Below, piece after piece: positions 36,129 to 45,999 of a stretch of DNA of 64,000 nt; the first letter of the stretch is position 1, and each line of letters opens with the position of its first letter. The stretch lies in NCBI GenBank assembly GCA_043785105.1, contig JAYVXO010000228.1:4849-68848 (forward strand), in the 5' to 3' direction. The position numbers were made by a program, and so were the translations under genes. The notes beneath the pieces were generated by a model, which was not told the origin of the DNA, ran no database searches, and saw only the letters and a program-made list of their open reading frames with translations. The stretch comes from Fimbriiglobus sp043785105. Lineage in GTDB: Bacteria; Planctomycetota; Planctomycetia; Gemmatales; Gemmataceae.

Positions 36129-36890
36129 ATGCGGTTGCAAGTGGTGACGGGTTCGGCGCGCTGTCCGGGGCACCCGCTTTCGTGTTTGCTGATTGACGAT
36201 CGCGTTGCCGTGGATGCGGGGGCGTTGGGGTGGTTTGCGCCGCCGGAAACGCAGGCGTTGATCCAACATGTTTTGCTCACGCATAGCCACATCGACCACA
36301 CCGCCGGGCTGCCGATTTTCCTGGATAACGTTTACGGGTTGTCGGCGGAGATTCCGACGGTCTACGGAACCGATGCCACCCTTGATGTTCTTCAGAGCCA
36401 CGTCTTCAACAACCACGTAATGCCGGATTTCGTCGATCTGTCGAAGACGATGGCGCCGTTTCTTCGACTGCACCCGATTGCGGTGGGCGTGCCGTTCGCC
36501 TTCGATCATTACACCGTCACTGCGTTCGCCGTGGATCACACGGTGCCGACTGTGGCGTACTTAATCGACGATGGCCACGTGGCCGTGGCCATCGTGACGG
36601 ATACGGCACCAGTTCCGGAATTACTTATGCAGTTGATGAAACGACCACGGCTCAAAGCCGTCTGTTTAGAAGTGTCGTTCCCGAATTCGCAGGCGGCACT
36701 GGCCGCGATCACCAAGCACCACACCACGCAACAGTTTCTCGATGCGATTGCAATGGTGCCTGCCAACGTGTCGGTCTTCGCCATCCACATTAAATCCCGC
36801 TACTACACAGAAGTGTGCCGCGAAATCCAAGCCGCCAATCGACCCAATGTCCGCATCGCGGAACCGGGGCTGGTCTTGGAATTGAACTGA
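36129..36890 (+). CDS. MBL-fold hydrolase, class II cyclic-nucleotide phosphodiesterase-like
   Basis: The product has 253 residues with the metal-binding motif LTHSHIDHTAGLPIFLDNVY (His-x-His-x-Asp-His). Other ligand positions are plausible at HTVPTVAYLI, IVTDTAPV (Asp) and HIKSRYY near the C-terminus. The HIDHTAG-L and HIK-RY combination is seen in class II cAMP phosphodiesterase-like proteins; activity on cyclic nucleotides is inference. GAGG precedes the ATG. It is divergent from the DevB-like gene and its stop nearly touches that of the convergent ABC gene (2 nt). Confidence 0.82.
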   Translation: MRLQVVTGSARCPGHPLSCLLIDDRVAVDAGALGWFAPPETQALIQHVLLTHSHIDHTAGLPIFLDNVYGLSAEIPTVYGTDATLDVLQSHVFNNHVMPDFVDLSKTMAPFLRLHPIAVGVPFAFDHYTVTAFAVDHTVPTVAYLIDDGHVAVAIVTDTAPVPELLMQLMKRPRLKAVCLEVSFPNSQAALAAITKHHTTQQFLDAIAMVPANVSVFAIHIKSRYYTEVCREIQAANRPNVRIAEPGLVLELN

Positions 36891-36892
36891 CA

Positions 36893-38344
36893 TCATTCCA
36901 CCACACGCCCCGCATCCAGGCGGAGTACGTGCTGGACACGACTCGGCACCTCCTCGGCGTGATGGCTTACGAAGATGAGCGATTGCTTCGCCGTCAAGTT
37001 GGTGTCGAGCCAGGTCTTGGCGTGTTCGATTGCGCCACGGTCTAGCCCCTGGAATGGCTCGTCGAGGATCAACACCTCCGGCGTTTTCACGAGTGCCCGG
37101 ACTAACAACACGAGGCGTTGTTGCCCGGTTGATAGTCGGGCGAACGGGCGGGTAGCAATTCCAGAAAGTTCAAACTCGGCGAACAATCGCCGCACGCCGT
37201 CCAGTTGCTCCGGCGTGGTGCCGCGATACGCCATCACGTCGTGGTAACCCGTTGCGGCGGTGTGGAGTGCGTTAAGCGGTTCCTGGAAATAGAGGTGCAG
37301 TTCCGGAGAGACCAACCCGATCCGCCGCTTCACGTCCCAGATACTTTCCCCGGTGCCACGCTGTTGGCCGAAGACTCGCACGACGTTGTTGTAAGCCTGC
37401 GGATGATCGCCACAGACCAAGCTCAGAAGCGTCGTCTTGCCCGAACCATTGGCCCCGAGCAACGCCCAGCGTTCGCCAGCCCGCACCGTCCACGAGACGT
37501 GATCCAAGACCGCGTGACCGCCGTATTTCACGGTCACATTCTGCAACTCCAGGATCGGTTCGCCACGGATTTCCGGACTGGCTTGCGGGTGGGAGGTGCC
37601 AGAAATCGGGCTGGGCTTGGGAGGTTGATACCCGCTTGCCAACCCGGACCATCGCGGTGTCATCGCGGCCAATTCCATCACGTGTGTGATCCACGGCGGG
37701 ATCAACTCCGGGCGGGTAATGAGGATCAATCTCGTTCCGCTCGAAGCCAGGTCGCCCAGGAGACGTGCCACTTCTTCCCGCCCGTGTACATCCAGGCCCA
37801 TGAACGGCTCGTCGAGAATCAGTACCTCCGGATGCGTCAGCAAAGCGCGTGCAATGCGAGATCGTCGAACCTGCCCGTTCGACAATGTGATGAAGGAGGC
37901 GGCGAGCAAACGGGAGATCCCAAGCCGACGGGTCACGGCTGCGAAATGCGGTTCGTCAATCGTCAGCCCTTTTCGCAGATACACGTCCAGTCGGATTTCT
38001 TCGAGCGGATCGCTGAAGTTGTACCGTTCCTGATAGTAGTGCTGGCGGTAGGAGAAGAGGCGAGATTCCTCCTTGAACGACACGAGGCGAATTGCGTCGC
38101 TGGGAAGAATCGCGTCTCGCCCTCTGGCCCGGAGGTGTTCAAGAATCGGCCACGTCACCACACCACGACGAACGGGATGCCGCCCCAACAACACCTCCGC
38201 GAACGTCGTTTTCCCGGACCCTACCCCGCCCACGATCGCCCAGGTCTCGCCATCTCGTAGTTCCCAGTTCAAATTCTGGAACGCGATCTCGCCGCCAGGT
38301 CGCGTGATGGTCGTGTCCTGGATGCGGATGAGTTCAAGTGACAT
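36893..38344 (-). CDS. ABC protein with two ATPase domains (ModF/PhrA-like)
   Basis: The product has 483 residues and no membrane domain. It has two nucleotide-binding domains in one chain. The first has Walker A GGVGSGKTT, signature ITLSNGQVRRSRIARALL and Walker B VLILDEPFMGLD. The second has Walker A GANGSGKTT, signature LSTGQQRLVLLVRALV and VLILDEPFQGLD. This layout matches ModF, the molybdate-linked protein also described as a photorepair protein in E. coli; its real role is uncertain. No permease is adjacent. The ATG at 38344 is preferred to an upstream in-frame start at 38374. A terminator-like hairpin lies just upstream. Confidence 0.9.
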   Translation of the reverse strand: MSLELIRIQDTTITRPGGEIAFQNLNWELRDGETWAIVGGVGSGKTTFAEVLLGRHPVRRGVVTWPILEHLRARGRDAILPSDAIRLVSFKEESRLFSYRQHYYQERYNFSDPLEEIRLDVYLRKGLTIDEPHFAAVTRRLGISRLLAASFITLSNGQVRRSRIARALLTHPEVLILDEPFMGLDVHGREEVARLLGDLASSGTRLILITRPELIPPWITHVMELAAMTPRWSGLASGYQPPKPSPISGTSHPQASPEIRGEPILELQNVTVKYGGHAVLDHVSWTVRAGERWALLGANGSGKTTLLSLVCGDHPQAYNNVVRVFGQQRGTGESIWDVKRRIGLVSPELHLYFQEPLNALHTAATGYHDVMAYRGTTPEQLDGVRRLFAEFELSGIATRPFARLSTGQQRLVLLVRALVKTPEVLILDEPFQGLDRGAIEHAKTWLDTNLTAKQSLIFVSHHAEEVPSRVQHVLRLDAGRVVE

Positions 38345-38360
38345 ATGGTGGTCCAGGAAC

Positions 38361-38397
38361 AAGAGGAAGGCCACGCACTGGCGTGGCCTTCCTCTTG
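38361..38397 (-). terminator. Hairpin after the 1931-residue protein gene
   Basis: A 16-bp stem AAGAGGAAGGCCACGC with a 4-nt loop and perfect complement lies between the stop of the large gene (38419) and the start of the ABC gene (38344). The T tract on the minus strand is weak. Confidence 0.6.
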
Positions 38398-38418
38398 TTT
38401 TATAGACTCGATTCCAGA

Positions 38419-41400
38419 TTACCCCACAAACACACCGCCATCGAAGCCCGGCTCGAAGGCGAGGAAGTTATTCAGTTCCTTGAGCGGGTCAATGGTGTAG
38501 GCATGGATACGAGAGGGATACCCAGGCCCGCGTGAGGTCAGGATTTGCTTCTTCGTGGTGTCACCGGGAATGTCGGAGACGGCCACTCGAATGCCGCCTT
38601 CTTCGCGGGCCGGTGCGCCGACTGCGGTGAGGACAGCGGGGTTAGTAGCAGGCAGTGGGTCGGGGCCGTTGATGACACCGATGTCAAAGACGCTGAGCCG
38701 TTGAATCGACCCGTCCTTGCTATTGAGGACGCGAAGTTCCGGAACGCTGTTGCCGCCTGGGCCGACAACGACCTCGTCCACGCCGTCGCCGTTCAGATCC
38801 CCCGCCGCGACGTATATGCCCTCGCGGTAATCCGCATCGTAGGCGAGGAAATCTTTGATCGTGGAGAGATCCTTCGCGTTCAAAACCCGGACTCGCGGGC
38901 CACCACCTGGACCGGCCCCCGTGATGATGTCGTTGTTGCCGTCGCCGTTAATATCACCGACTGCGACACGCACCCCGCCACGGAAGGCGGAGTCGTAGGC
39001 AAAGAAGGCGGTTAACGCGCGCCCCGTTCCGTCGAAGACCTTCACGAGTGGACCGCCACCCAGACCGGCTCCGGTGAGAATCTCGCCTACGCCGTCTCCT
39101 GTGAGGTCGCCCACGGCCAGGAAGACGCCGCCGTTGAAGGTCGGCTCGTAGGCGAAGAAGTTGGCAATTTGCTTGAACGTGATGCCGTCGAAAACTCGGA
39201 CGTGCGGCCCGCCGCCGTACCCGGCCGCGACGATCAGGTCCGGCACGCCATCTCCGTTGACATCCCCGGTGGCCACACGGACGCCGCCGGTAAAGGACGG
39301 GGCGTAGACGAATTGATCGAACAAGACTTCTTGGGTGTTGGAATCATAGACCCGCACCCGAGGGCCGCCACCCGCATCCGCACCAACGGCGTAGATGTTC
39401 CGGGCGCCGCCGACGTTTTCAAAATGCGTGAAGCCGAAGCTGGCGCCGCTATCCGTAACGATCCGGGTTTGCGTCGTGCCCGAGACGGGGTCGGTCACGC
39501 GCTGGAGGCTGTTCGCTTCGGCCGTGTTCACGGTTAACTTGTCGCCGTCTTTCTTGCGGACCGGGCCGCCGCCATCGACGTAGATGTTCAGTTCGCGGGA
39601 CGGCGTCACGTTCACCTTGTCGCCCTTGGTCGCTTCATCACCGGCCCGGACGATTAACGTACTCAAGGTGTTCACATCGGCTGTTCGTCCCAAGGCGATG
39701 GTTCGCAAATCGCCGAGCGATTGGTTGCGGAACGTGACGAACTGATCGCTGACACCGATTTCGTCCGACCCACTTTGGGCCGTCGTTTCGGCCAGTGCCC
39801 CGGTATGGCCCAAGCTGGTATCGCTGACGCCAAGGACCGTGAGGACATCTTTCGTCCCGGTCCCGGACGGGTCACCGTTGTAAACCAGACCGCCCGCGTC
39901 CGACCCGTTGATGTTCGTCACGTTCAGGATCGGGCCGACCGACCCACCCGCGATGCGAATTTCGCCCGAGGTCACGCCCTTCGGTGCGTACACCACGCCA
40001 GCCGCCGGGTTGTCGAACGTGCCATAGGATTGGTTCGTGGAATCTTGGAACGTGAGATTGTTGCGACCCGTGCGACCGTCGTAATTCAGGTTCGTCAGCG
40101 TGTCGAAATTGACCGGGTTGCCGATACCCGTCGTCACTCCCGAGACTGCATCCAGAAGCGACACCACGACCGGGGCTTTGTCGTCGCCCTCAAACCCAAG
40201 AAGCGTGGCAGTATCGGTGCCACCCCCGTTACCCGCTATTCGCAAACGGTCCGCCGTCACGCCGAAAATTCCCGAGTCGATCGTAAACGTATCGCTCCCG
40301 GCGCCCCCCCGAAGTTCGACGCTACCGCCGAGGGTATCGCCTGTCGCCGTGAAGGTGTCATCGCCCCCGCTACCGTCAATTGCCGTTTGGCTACCGGCCA
40401 GTGTTGAGGCGATTGTGTAGCGGTCATTTCCGACGTTGGAGCCGAGGATCAAAATTCCATCTTTGGTCGAATTCGTGAAGGAACCACCTGTCGAAGCGTA
40501 AGTGATCGGGGCCGGGGTCGCACCCGTCACACTGGTATCCGAGACGGTGACGTTGCCACCAAACGGGCTGCCGAAGTCGCTGATGATGAGTTGGTTCTGG
40601 CCGCCCGCCCCGTCGATCGAGACCGGACCCAGGATCGTGTTGAGACTTCCCGTGTCCGTATCACCGGCGAGGGAGGAAACGCGGATGATGTCGTTGCCCA
40701 ACCCGCCGTTGACATCCACCCTCGCTGTGTTTGATCGCACGTTGATCGAATCGGGGCCGTCGTTGGCTTCGATGCGAACAGCCGTGGTCGGGTTCTCGAC
40801 GCGGAACCCTTCCGCCAAGGTCGGGCTGTTGCTGCCGCGAACCGTCACGCTTTCCGTGTTGGAATACTGAATGATCGCGGCGTCCGTCGGCCCGGCGAAC
40901 CCGAGGATGCTATCGCCACGCAAGGTCACGTTCGCGTTCCCAGTCAGGGCGCCAAAGTCGCTCGCAAACAGGGCATCCACGCCATTGCGTCCATCAACCC
41001 GCACGGTGCCTGTGATCCCGTTCAAGTCTCCGAGTCCTGTGGTGCCCGCTTTGCCGTTGATGCTGAACGTATCGGTCCCGTTGGTCCCCAGAATGCTGGT
41101 CAGACCCGCCGATGTGGATTGCACATTCACGACGTTGCCGTTAACAGCTTCAGTACCCAGGTCGAGCACCAATTGGCCTTTGGCCAAGCCGGTATAGGTG
41201 ACCGAGGTTCCGCTGAGTGACGAGAAGATATTGTCGGTGGGACCGGCTCCGATGGAGGTTGCCGTGACCGTGACGATCGTTGCACCGCTGATCTTGGAGG
41301 TATTCTGAATGATGAGTTTATCACCGACATCCCCGCCCGCATCGACCACGATCGCCGCTTTCACGAATGACAAATCGCCACCCGCTTTGCCACTACCGGC

Positions 41401-44214
41401 AATCGTAATTGTGTCAGCCCCAGCGCCGCCGTTGAAGCGGAACGTCGGGGATGTGGTGCGTTCAATTCGCAACGTGTTACCGAGACCGTCACTGACGATG
41501 ACCGAGTTCGGGTTACTCGGGTCGGCCGCGATCGACATGTTGTTGTCGCTCGCGTCCCCTTGAATCGTGATCTGCGCCGCAACCTGGATCGTCGGCGCCA
41601 CGTTCGGCAGCGACCACGCCCCACGACCTTGGGTTCCAATCACCACGGTGTTGTTGTAGACGCTCAGGGAGTCGATAATCGTGTTCGGTAGCCCGGTGCC
41701 GTACTCGGTCCAACCTCCTGCGGCGAAGGCGGGAACGATGCTCGGCACGTAACGGTAAACCCCACCCCGACCGGCCGCCAGCAGGACCACACCACCGCCA
41801 GTCAGGCTGTTCGGCGTCGAGTCCCACAACGCGATATTCGTGATGAGGGTGGATAGACCACTCACAGTATTGCCGTCCAAGTCAAATCCGGGTGCCGCCA
41901 GATTTTCCGTGATGTCTGTCCAGGTCACGCCGAGATCTTTGCTGAAGTAAACCTGGCTATTGTTCCGCAAGACATACGCTTGGCGGAAGTCGTCCGGATC
42001 GACGGCAATCGAGTCGATACTCCCCGTGCCAGGGACAGTCACAGCGGTAAAGCCACCCGACGCACTGCGGATGAACAGTTGACCGCTCCCACTGCCGATG
42101 TAGGCAACTCGTGCAATATCATTCCCGCTCGTGCGGCCACCATAAACGATCGCGGTGACCATGCCGGTGAGACCCGTTGGGGTCACCTGAGCAACGACAT
42201 CCCCTGCGCGGCCTGCGGGGTTGTTATCTTCGTACAGCTTGTTGTTGCCGACCATCACGAGACGCGGATCGACTTTGTTCAACTCGATTTTCGCCGTGAA
42301 GATGGTCAGCCCTTTGTCCGACCCGTCTAAGCCTGCCCCGCGGTTCGGATCAGTGGGAGACCCGAAATTCACGATTGTCGTCGGGCCGACTTGGACGTTC
42401 GAGCTGTTGTAGACCGAGCGACGGACTGTGCCGTTGAGAAGGTTGCCGGACGTATACCGGATCGTTTGCCCGGCGGACGAGGTGTTGTCAGCCGCCGACG
42501 CCCCACCGTCACCGGGTGATATGTTCGTCCAAGTGGTACTCCCCCCGGAAATCTGGGCGATGCTCCCGGTATCCTGGGTGCCGCCAAAGATCACGTTGTT
42601 CTGGATGTCGTAGCTGGTGCTGTAAAACTGCCCTAAATCCAGGTTGCCGTTGACCGAGACCCAGCCGGCAACGTCGGTCTGCGGGGCGAACCGTTTGTAC
42701 AGCCCGCCGTCGTCCCCTTCGAGCAAGTTACCCGCCACATCCATAGCGAGAACCCGCGAATCGGCGTGCGGTGCCGTGCCGAGCGCGTTGTTATCCGTGA
42801 TCGCGGACCATTGCGGGGAAGGGGCAAATTCATTGAACCCCGGAGCCACCGACCGATCACCCCGCATGATGTTGCCGGTGAAGTCGATCGCACCAATCCC
42901 GTTCGGGAACGGCGAATCTTGCCGGTCCCCCGAAACGTAAACGACGTTCGGGTTGGTGCGATCGGCGGTCAGGCCAAAGTGACGATCCCCTTGACCGCCG
43001 GGGTGAATCGAGTCAATCTTTTGGGCAATCCCGCCGCCGGTGTAGATCCCGGTGCCGACCGATCCGGTCAGTGCGAAGGTGGTCGCAGTTACGCCGGACA
43101 CCGTCCAGATTGCGTTCGCGGCGAGGTTGCCCGTCACGCCGGAAATTTTGACCCGATCACCATTTGCGTAGCCGTGATTCGGAACCGTAACGACGATCGG
43201 CGAGGCGTTGGTCGCGTCCGTTATGCTTTGCGGACCGGCCAGATTCACCGGCAAGTCCATTAGGTTCCACGACCCCGTCGCCCCGCGTTGGGTGGAATAC
43301 AGCACCGAGACCAACGACCCGTTGTTGACGACACCGATGTAGAGCACCGTACCGGACGGGCTACTGTTGATCGACAACTTGATGTTGTCGGTGTTGGCCC
43401 CGATTTGCATCCGGGGGTCGGTGATGTTCGTCCAGATCGGGGTGGCCGCTAAGAAGTTGTTGGTGCGAAATACCCCTAATTTCCCAGCCACGTAGACAAT
43501 GTTCGGATTGGTGGGGTCTGCGTCCGCGTAGAAATACGTTCCGCCGTTTGCCGGCTGAACCGGAAGTTGACCCAGAGTCGCTACTGTCGCATTACTTAAG
43601 AACTGGATCGTGGCCCCGTTATCCGTGCTGCGGAAGACGCCATTGTCCCCGGCGGCCAGCAGATACCCCGGTCGGGACAACACGGCTTCGATGTTTTGAT
43701 TCGCTAACGGACCTAGCACGCGGAACGACGGATTCGGGTCGAGTGCGTTTTCCGTGTAGATCGCTCCAATCAAATCCCCGCGGATTGCGGCAGCGGAAGA
43801 ATGGGCCGCGCCCCCCGCAATCAGTTGATTGGGGTTGAACGGGTTCAAACTCAACGAACCGATGGTGAGTGACGGGAGTTGGTCAGTGAGAGGGGTGAAA
43901 GTTGGGTCCACGTCCGTGGCGTTCGTGGTCCGCCAGACGCCGCCGTTGACCCCGGCGACGAACACGATGTTCGCGTCCGTGGGGTGAGGGGCGATTTCTT
44001 CGACGGCACCCGAGGTCGGGTTGTTAAACGTGCCCGTCAAGCCCGTCGTTTGACTATTGATGGCGGGGTGCGGTCCGCCGGAGACCCAACTGGGAATCCC
44101 GTTTTGGATGATCGCCGGGACTTCCCGACCTTCCAGTTGTTCGAGCCGCAATAGCCGCCCGGTTCGTGGCCGTGGTGCTTGCAACCCAAAATACCGCTGA
44201 GTGTTCCCTGCCAC
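38419..44214 (-). CDS. Very large surface protein: BNR propeller, beta-roll-like repeats, FG-GAP repeats
   Basis: The product has 1931 residues from a GTG at 44214 with GGAGG eight bases upstream; the longer frame to 44247 lacks this. The N-terminus carries LLRLEQLEGREVPAII, the planctomycete surface-protein motif. About residues 50-900 are sortilin/BNR-like (VWRTTNATDVD, VYFSKDLGVTW). About 920-1650 have RTX-like Gly/Asp-rich segments (GGAGADTITIAGSG, GGLGNDIIRV, GSGGDDTFTATGD). The last 250 residues hold at least five FG-GAP/VCBS-like repeats with Ca-binding DVNGDGVPDLI, DINGDGNNDII and DLNGDGVDEVV. It is probably a Ca-dependent adhesin or envelope protein. Confidence 0.88.
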   Translation of the reverse strand: MAGNTQRYFGLQAPRPRTGRLLRLEQLEGREVPAIIQNGIPSWVSGGPHPAINSQTTGLTGTFNNPTSGAVEEIAPHPTDANIVFVAGVNGGVWRTTNATDVDPTFTPLTDQLPSLTIGSLSLNPFNPNQLIAGGAAHSSAAAIRGDLIGAIYTENALDPNPSFRVLGPLANQNIEAVLSRPGYLLAAGDNGVFRSTDNGATIQFLSNATVATLGQLPVQPANGGTYFYADADPTNPNIVYVAGKLGVFRTNNFLAATPIWTNITDPRMQIGANTDNIKLSINSSPSGTVLYIGVVNNGSLVSVLYSTQRGATGSWNLMDLPVNLAGPQSITDATNASPIVVTVPNHGYANGDRVKISGVTGNLAANAIWTVSGVTATTFALTGSVGTGIYTGGGIAQKIDSIHPGGQGDRHFGLTADRTNPNVVYVSGDRQDSPFPNGIGAIDFTGNIMRGDRSVAPGFNEFAPSPQWSAITDNNALGTAPHADSRVLAMDVAGNLLEGDDGGLYKRFAPQTDVAGWVSVNGNLDLGQFYSTSYDIQNNVIFGGTQDTGSIAQISGGSTTWTNISPGDGGASAADNTSSAGQTIRYTSGNLLNGTVRRSVYNSSNVQVGPTTIVNFGSPTDPNRGAGLDGSDKGLTIFTAKIELNKVDPRLVMVGNNKLYEDNNPAGRAGDVVAQVTPTGLTGMVTAIVYGGRTSGNDIARVAYIGSGSGQLFIRSASGGFTAVTVPGTGSIDSIAVDPDDFRQAYVLRNNSQVYFSKDLGVTWTDITENLAAPGFDLDGNTVSGLSTLITNIALWDSTPNSLTGGGVVLLAAGRGGVYRYVPSIVPAFAAGGWTEYGTGLPNTIIDSLSVYNNTVVIGTQGRGAWSLPNVAPTIQVAAQITIQGDASDNNMSIAADPSNPNSVIVSDGLGNTLRIERTTSPTFRFNGGAGADTITIAGSGKAGGDLSFVKAAIVVDAGGDVGDKLIIQNTSKISGATIVTVTATSIGAGPTDNIFSSLSGTSVTYTGLAKGQLVLDLGTEAVNGNVVNVQSTSAGLTSILGTNGTDTFSINGKAGTTGLGDLNGITGTVRVDGRNGVDALFASDFGALTGNANVTLRGDSILGFAGPTDAAIIQYSNTESVTVRGSNSPTLAEGFRVENPTTAVRIEANDGPDSINVRSNTARVDVNGGLGNDIIRVSSLAGDTDTGSLNTILGPVSIDGAGGQNQLIISDFGSPFGGNVTVSDTSVTGATPAPITYASTGGSFTNSTKDGILILGSNVGNDRYTIASTLAGSQTAIDGSGGDDTFTATGDTLGGSVELRGGAGSDTFTIDSGIFGVTADRLRIAGNGGGTDTATLLGFEGDDKAPVVVSLLDAVSGVTTGIGNPVNFDTLTNLNYDGRTGRNNLTFQDSTNQSYGTFDNPAAGVVYAPKGVTSGEIRIAGGSVGPILNVTNINGSDAGGLVYNGDPSGTGTKDVLTVLGVSDTSLGHTGALAETTAQSGSDEIGVSDQFVTFRNQSLGDLRTIALGRTADVNTLSTLIVRAGDEATKGDKVNVTPSRELNIYVDGGGPVRKKDGDKLTVNTAEANSLQRVTDPVSGTTQTRIVTDSGASFGFTHFENVGGARNIYAVGADAGGGPRVRVYDSNTQEVLFDQFVYAPSFTGGVRVATGDVNGDGVPDLIVAAGYGGGPHVRVFDGITFKQIANFFAYEPTFNGGVFLAVGDLTGDGVGEILTGAGLGGGPLVKVFDGTGRALTAFFAYDSAFRGGVRVAVGDINGDGNNDIITGAGPGGGPRVRVLNAKDLSTIKDFLAYDADYREGIYVAAGDLNGDGVDEVVVGPGGNSVPELRVLNSKDGSIQRLSVFDIGVINGPDPLPATNPAVLTAVGAPAREEGGIRVAVSDIPGDTTKKQILTSRGPGYPSRIHAYTIDPLKELNNFLAFEPGFDGGVFVG

Positions 44215-44791
44215 GATCGCTACCTCCGACGCACGTCGCACCGGCACGAAGCCGGGGCAATGTTCCTGGTGTGTGTCACGGGCTAACCGGAAAACTGCTC
44301 AGTTCTCTGGTCATCCCACCTGTGGGAATAACCGGCACAAATTCAACGGCCGGTGCAAACTTCGGGTATTGCTTATGTTAACTTAAAGCATAGCCGGCTG
44401 GACGACGCAAGATACTATGCCCCGATCACAAATCATCACGCGCCACCACAAATGTAACCCGTTCCCGTGGCGCAACCCGACCTATCCCCGCTGAAACGCG
44501 AAATTATGAAACCGAAATCAACCAATGGCCATCAAGTTAAAGACGGTGCAACAGTCGCATTCGGTACAGCCATTCCGTTCCGCTGTTCGAGCCAACCAGA
44601 CCAACCGAAATCCAAAAACGAATCGGTTTGACGACAATCGCTAAAGAAGCGAACGACCACCACCGAACCTTGACTGCGAAGACATTGCACTTAACGACGA
44701 GAGAGCAAGGCAATAAGATGGGGGAAGTAGGGGAAAATGCGCGTTTATCGAGCGACAATGTCGCTGAGGAACTGAGTTGAACAGCATAGGA
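44215..44791. other. 577-bp intergenic region upstream of the large surface-protein gene
   Basis: I see no gene with a start signal. The promoter of the minus-strand surface-protein gene should be at its left end, but no good -35/-10 pair stands out. The region is moderately AT-rich and ends at the nested palindrome. Confidence 0.5.
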
Positions 44792-44897
44792 GTTACGCAG
44801 TTGCTTGTTAGCCCGACGCGCCAGCGAGGGGTTCGGCGTAACCCCTCGCTGGCGCGTCGGGCTAACAAAACCTGTACCCATGCTGCAACTGCGTAAC
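44792..44897. repeat. Nested palindromic element (29-bp perfect stem inside a 13-bp stem)
   Basis: The inner arms (44805-44833 and 44840-44868) are perfect 29-bp inverted repeats starting TTGTTAGCCCGACGCGCC, with a 6-nt loop CGGCGT. They are enclosed by GTTACGCAGTTGC (44792-44804) and GCAACTGCGTAAC (44885-44897). The words TTAGCCCGACG and CGTCGGGCTAAC recur at 60920 and 61367. It is a REP/MITE-like element. Confidence 0.9.
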
Positions 44898-44971
44898 GCC
44901 TACAGCATTCGGAAAATCGTGGATCGGGAGAAAGCGAATCGCTGATAATAATGGCGTATCGACGAGACCGA

Positions 44972-45313
44972 TCAGTTTGCGTCAGGCAGTGCTGGGTTAC
45001 TACTGAACTTGGTCAGAATGGAGGGAAGTGAAAACCCGATGTAGACGTAAACATAGTAATCATAGCGTTGACTGGCGAAGCTACTGGCGACAAGTCCTCC
45101 GACAACTGCGAGTGCTGCCCGAAAGATTAGAAAGGTTTTGCGGCGATATTTGGCCGGCATTCCCCCTCGGTTCCCGACATTGGCCTGCCAGCTCACGAGC
45201 TCCTCGGCGATGCTGCCGATGAGTCCGTAGAAGAAGGCTGTTGCATAGAGCGAAAAATCTACGGGTGCTACCAGATTGGTGTTAGTACGGAAACGGGCCT
45301 GGATCGCCTTCAT
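44972..45313 (-). CDS. Small membrane protein of unknown function
   Basis: The product has 113 residues from the ATG at 45313. Two or three membrane segments are visible (FSLYATAFFYGLIGSIAEEL; FLIFRAALAVVGGLVASSFA; YYVYVYIGFSLPSILT). It overlaps the end of the upstream small membrane-protein gene by 32 nt, so the two are probably co-translated. I do not recognise a family. Confidence 0.55.
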   Translation of the reverse strand: MKAIQARFRTNTNLVAPVDFSLYATAFFYGLIGSIAEELVSWQANVGNRGGMPAKYRRKTFLIFRAALAVVGGLVASSFASQRYDYYVYVYIGFSLPSILTKFSSNPALPDAN

Positions 45314-45572
45314 AACCAAGCATTTGCCTAAGCCGTTCCAGATTCCACATGAGCCTCGTGCGGTGATCTTGCTGTGCAACCCATCGCATGAAAGATGCGT
45401 AGGAAGCGATTCCGAAAATAAACGCAACTACATATAGCGGACCGCCCCAACCGAACGCCAAACTCATTCCAATCAAGGCAAAGCAGATTGCCAGGGTAAC
45501 AGACGAAGTGACCAGCAAGGCATGAAGGCGCTTTCCGGATACGTGTATCGGAAGCATTTTACTGATGTTCAT
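45282..45572 (-). CDS. Small membrane protein of unknown function
   Basis: The product has 96 residues with two membrane segments (ALLVTSSVTLAICFALIGMS; GGPLYVVAFIFGIASYASFM) and a basic, soluble tail (QQDHRTRLMWNLERLRQML). Only a weak AG-rich site (GAGAAAGAA) precedes the ATG. It is followed by an overlapping second membrane-protein gene and lies downstream of the RES/Xre pair in the same orientation. No family was recognised. Confidence 0.55.
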   Translation of the reverse strand: MNISKMLPIHVSGKRLHALLVTSSVTLAICFALIGMSLAFGWGGPLYVVAFIFGIASYASFMRWVAQQDHRTRLMWNLERLRQMLGYEGDPGPFPY

Positions 45573-45612
45573 CGTTCTTTCTCGTCAATCTCAAATGATG
45601 GGTAACAGGAAC

Positions 45613-45999
45613 TCAACTCGGCGAGCCGGATTCGAGGAAGTACACCATGCGCCAGATGCGGTCGATTTCGCCGCGTTCGATGACTTGGAGGGGTTGCGAG
45701 CCGCCAAAGGCTTTGTTCGGCGCCTTCAGCCAACAGGAAAGTTGTTCGGGTGACGGGAACGATTGACTCAACTTGGAATACAGTCTGCCGATTTCGACGA
45801 TCGTGCGTAACGAGGATTCTTTGAGGTCGGCCCCGGTTTCCCACGTGGCCACGGACCGCTCCGAGAGGCCGACGACCCGACCAAAATCGGCACGGTTTAA
45901 GCCCATTTCTTGCCGCAAGCGGGTCAGCAATTCTCCGGACACGCTGGGATCGTCTTTGGCGAGAATTGCTGCCATTTGCGGCATGTCGATCGGCACCAT
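45613..45999 (-). CDS. Xre-type helix-turn-helix antitoxin of a RES system
   Basis: The product has 128 residues. The helix-turn-helix is at about residues 25-60 (LLTRLRQEMGLNRADFGRVV, then GLSERSVATWETG). The C-terminal half (YSKLSQSFPSPEQLSCWLKA, PNKAFGGSQPLQVI) fits the toxin-binding region of Xre/MbcA-type antitoxins. The ATG at 45999 has GGAG six bases upstream; a longer frame to 46071 is less likely. The gene lies 111 nt downstream of the RES gene, the reverse of the usual antitoxin-first order. Confidence 0.8.
   Translation of the reverse strand: MVPIDMPQMAAILAKDDPSVSGELLTRLRQEMGLNRADFGRVVGLSERSVATWETGADLKESSLRTIVEIGRLYSKLSQSFPSPEQLSCWLKAPNKAFGGSQPLQVIERGEIDRIWRMVYFLESGSPS

Noticed and set aside
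38361..38397. Hairpin as a riboswitch or attenuator of the ABC gene
   Set aside because: It is a simple stem close to the upstream gene's stop, without the conserved features of the molybdate or other known riboswitches; a terminator is more likely.
44537..44881. Minus-strand frame reading SPTRQRGVTPNPSLARRANK
   Set aside because: Its recognisable part is the translated palindrome at 44805-44868; the same peptide appears from the repeat at 60920. It is not a gene.
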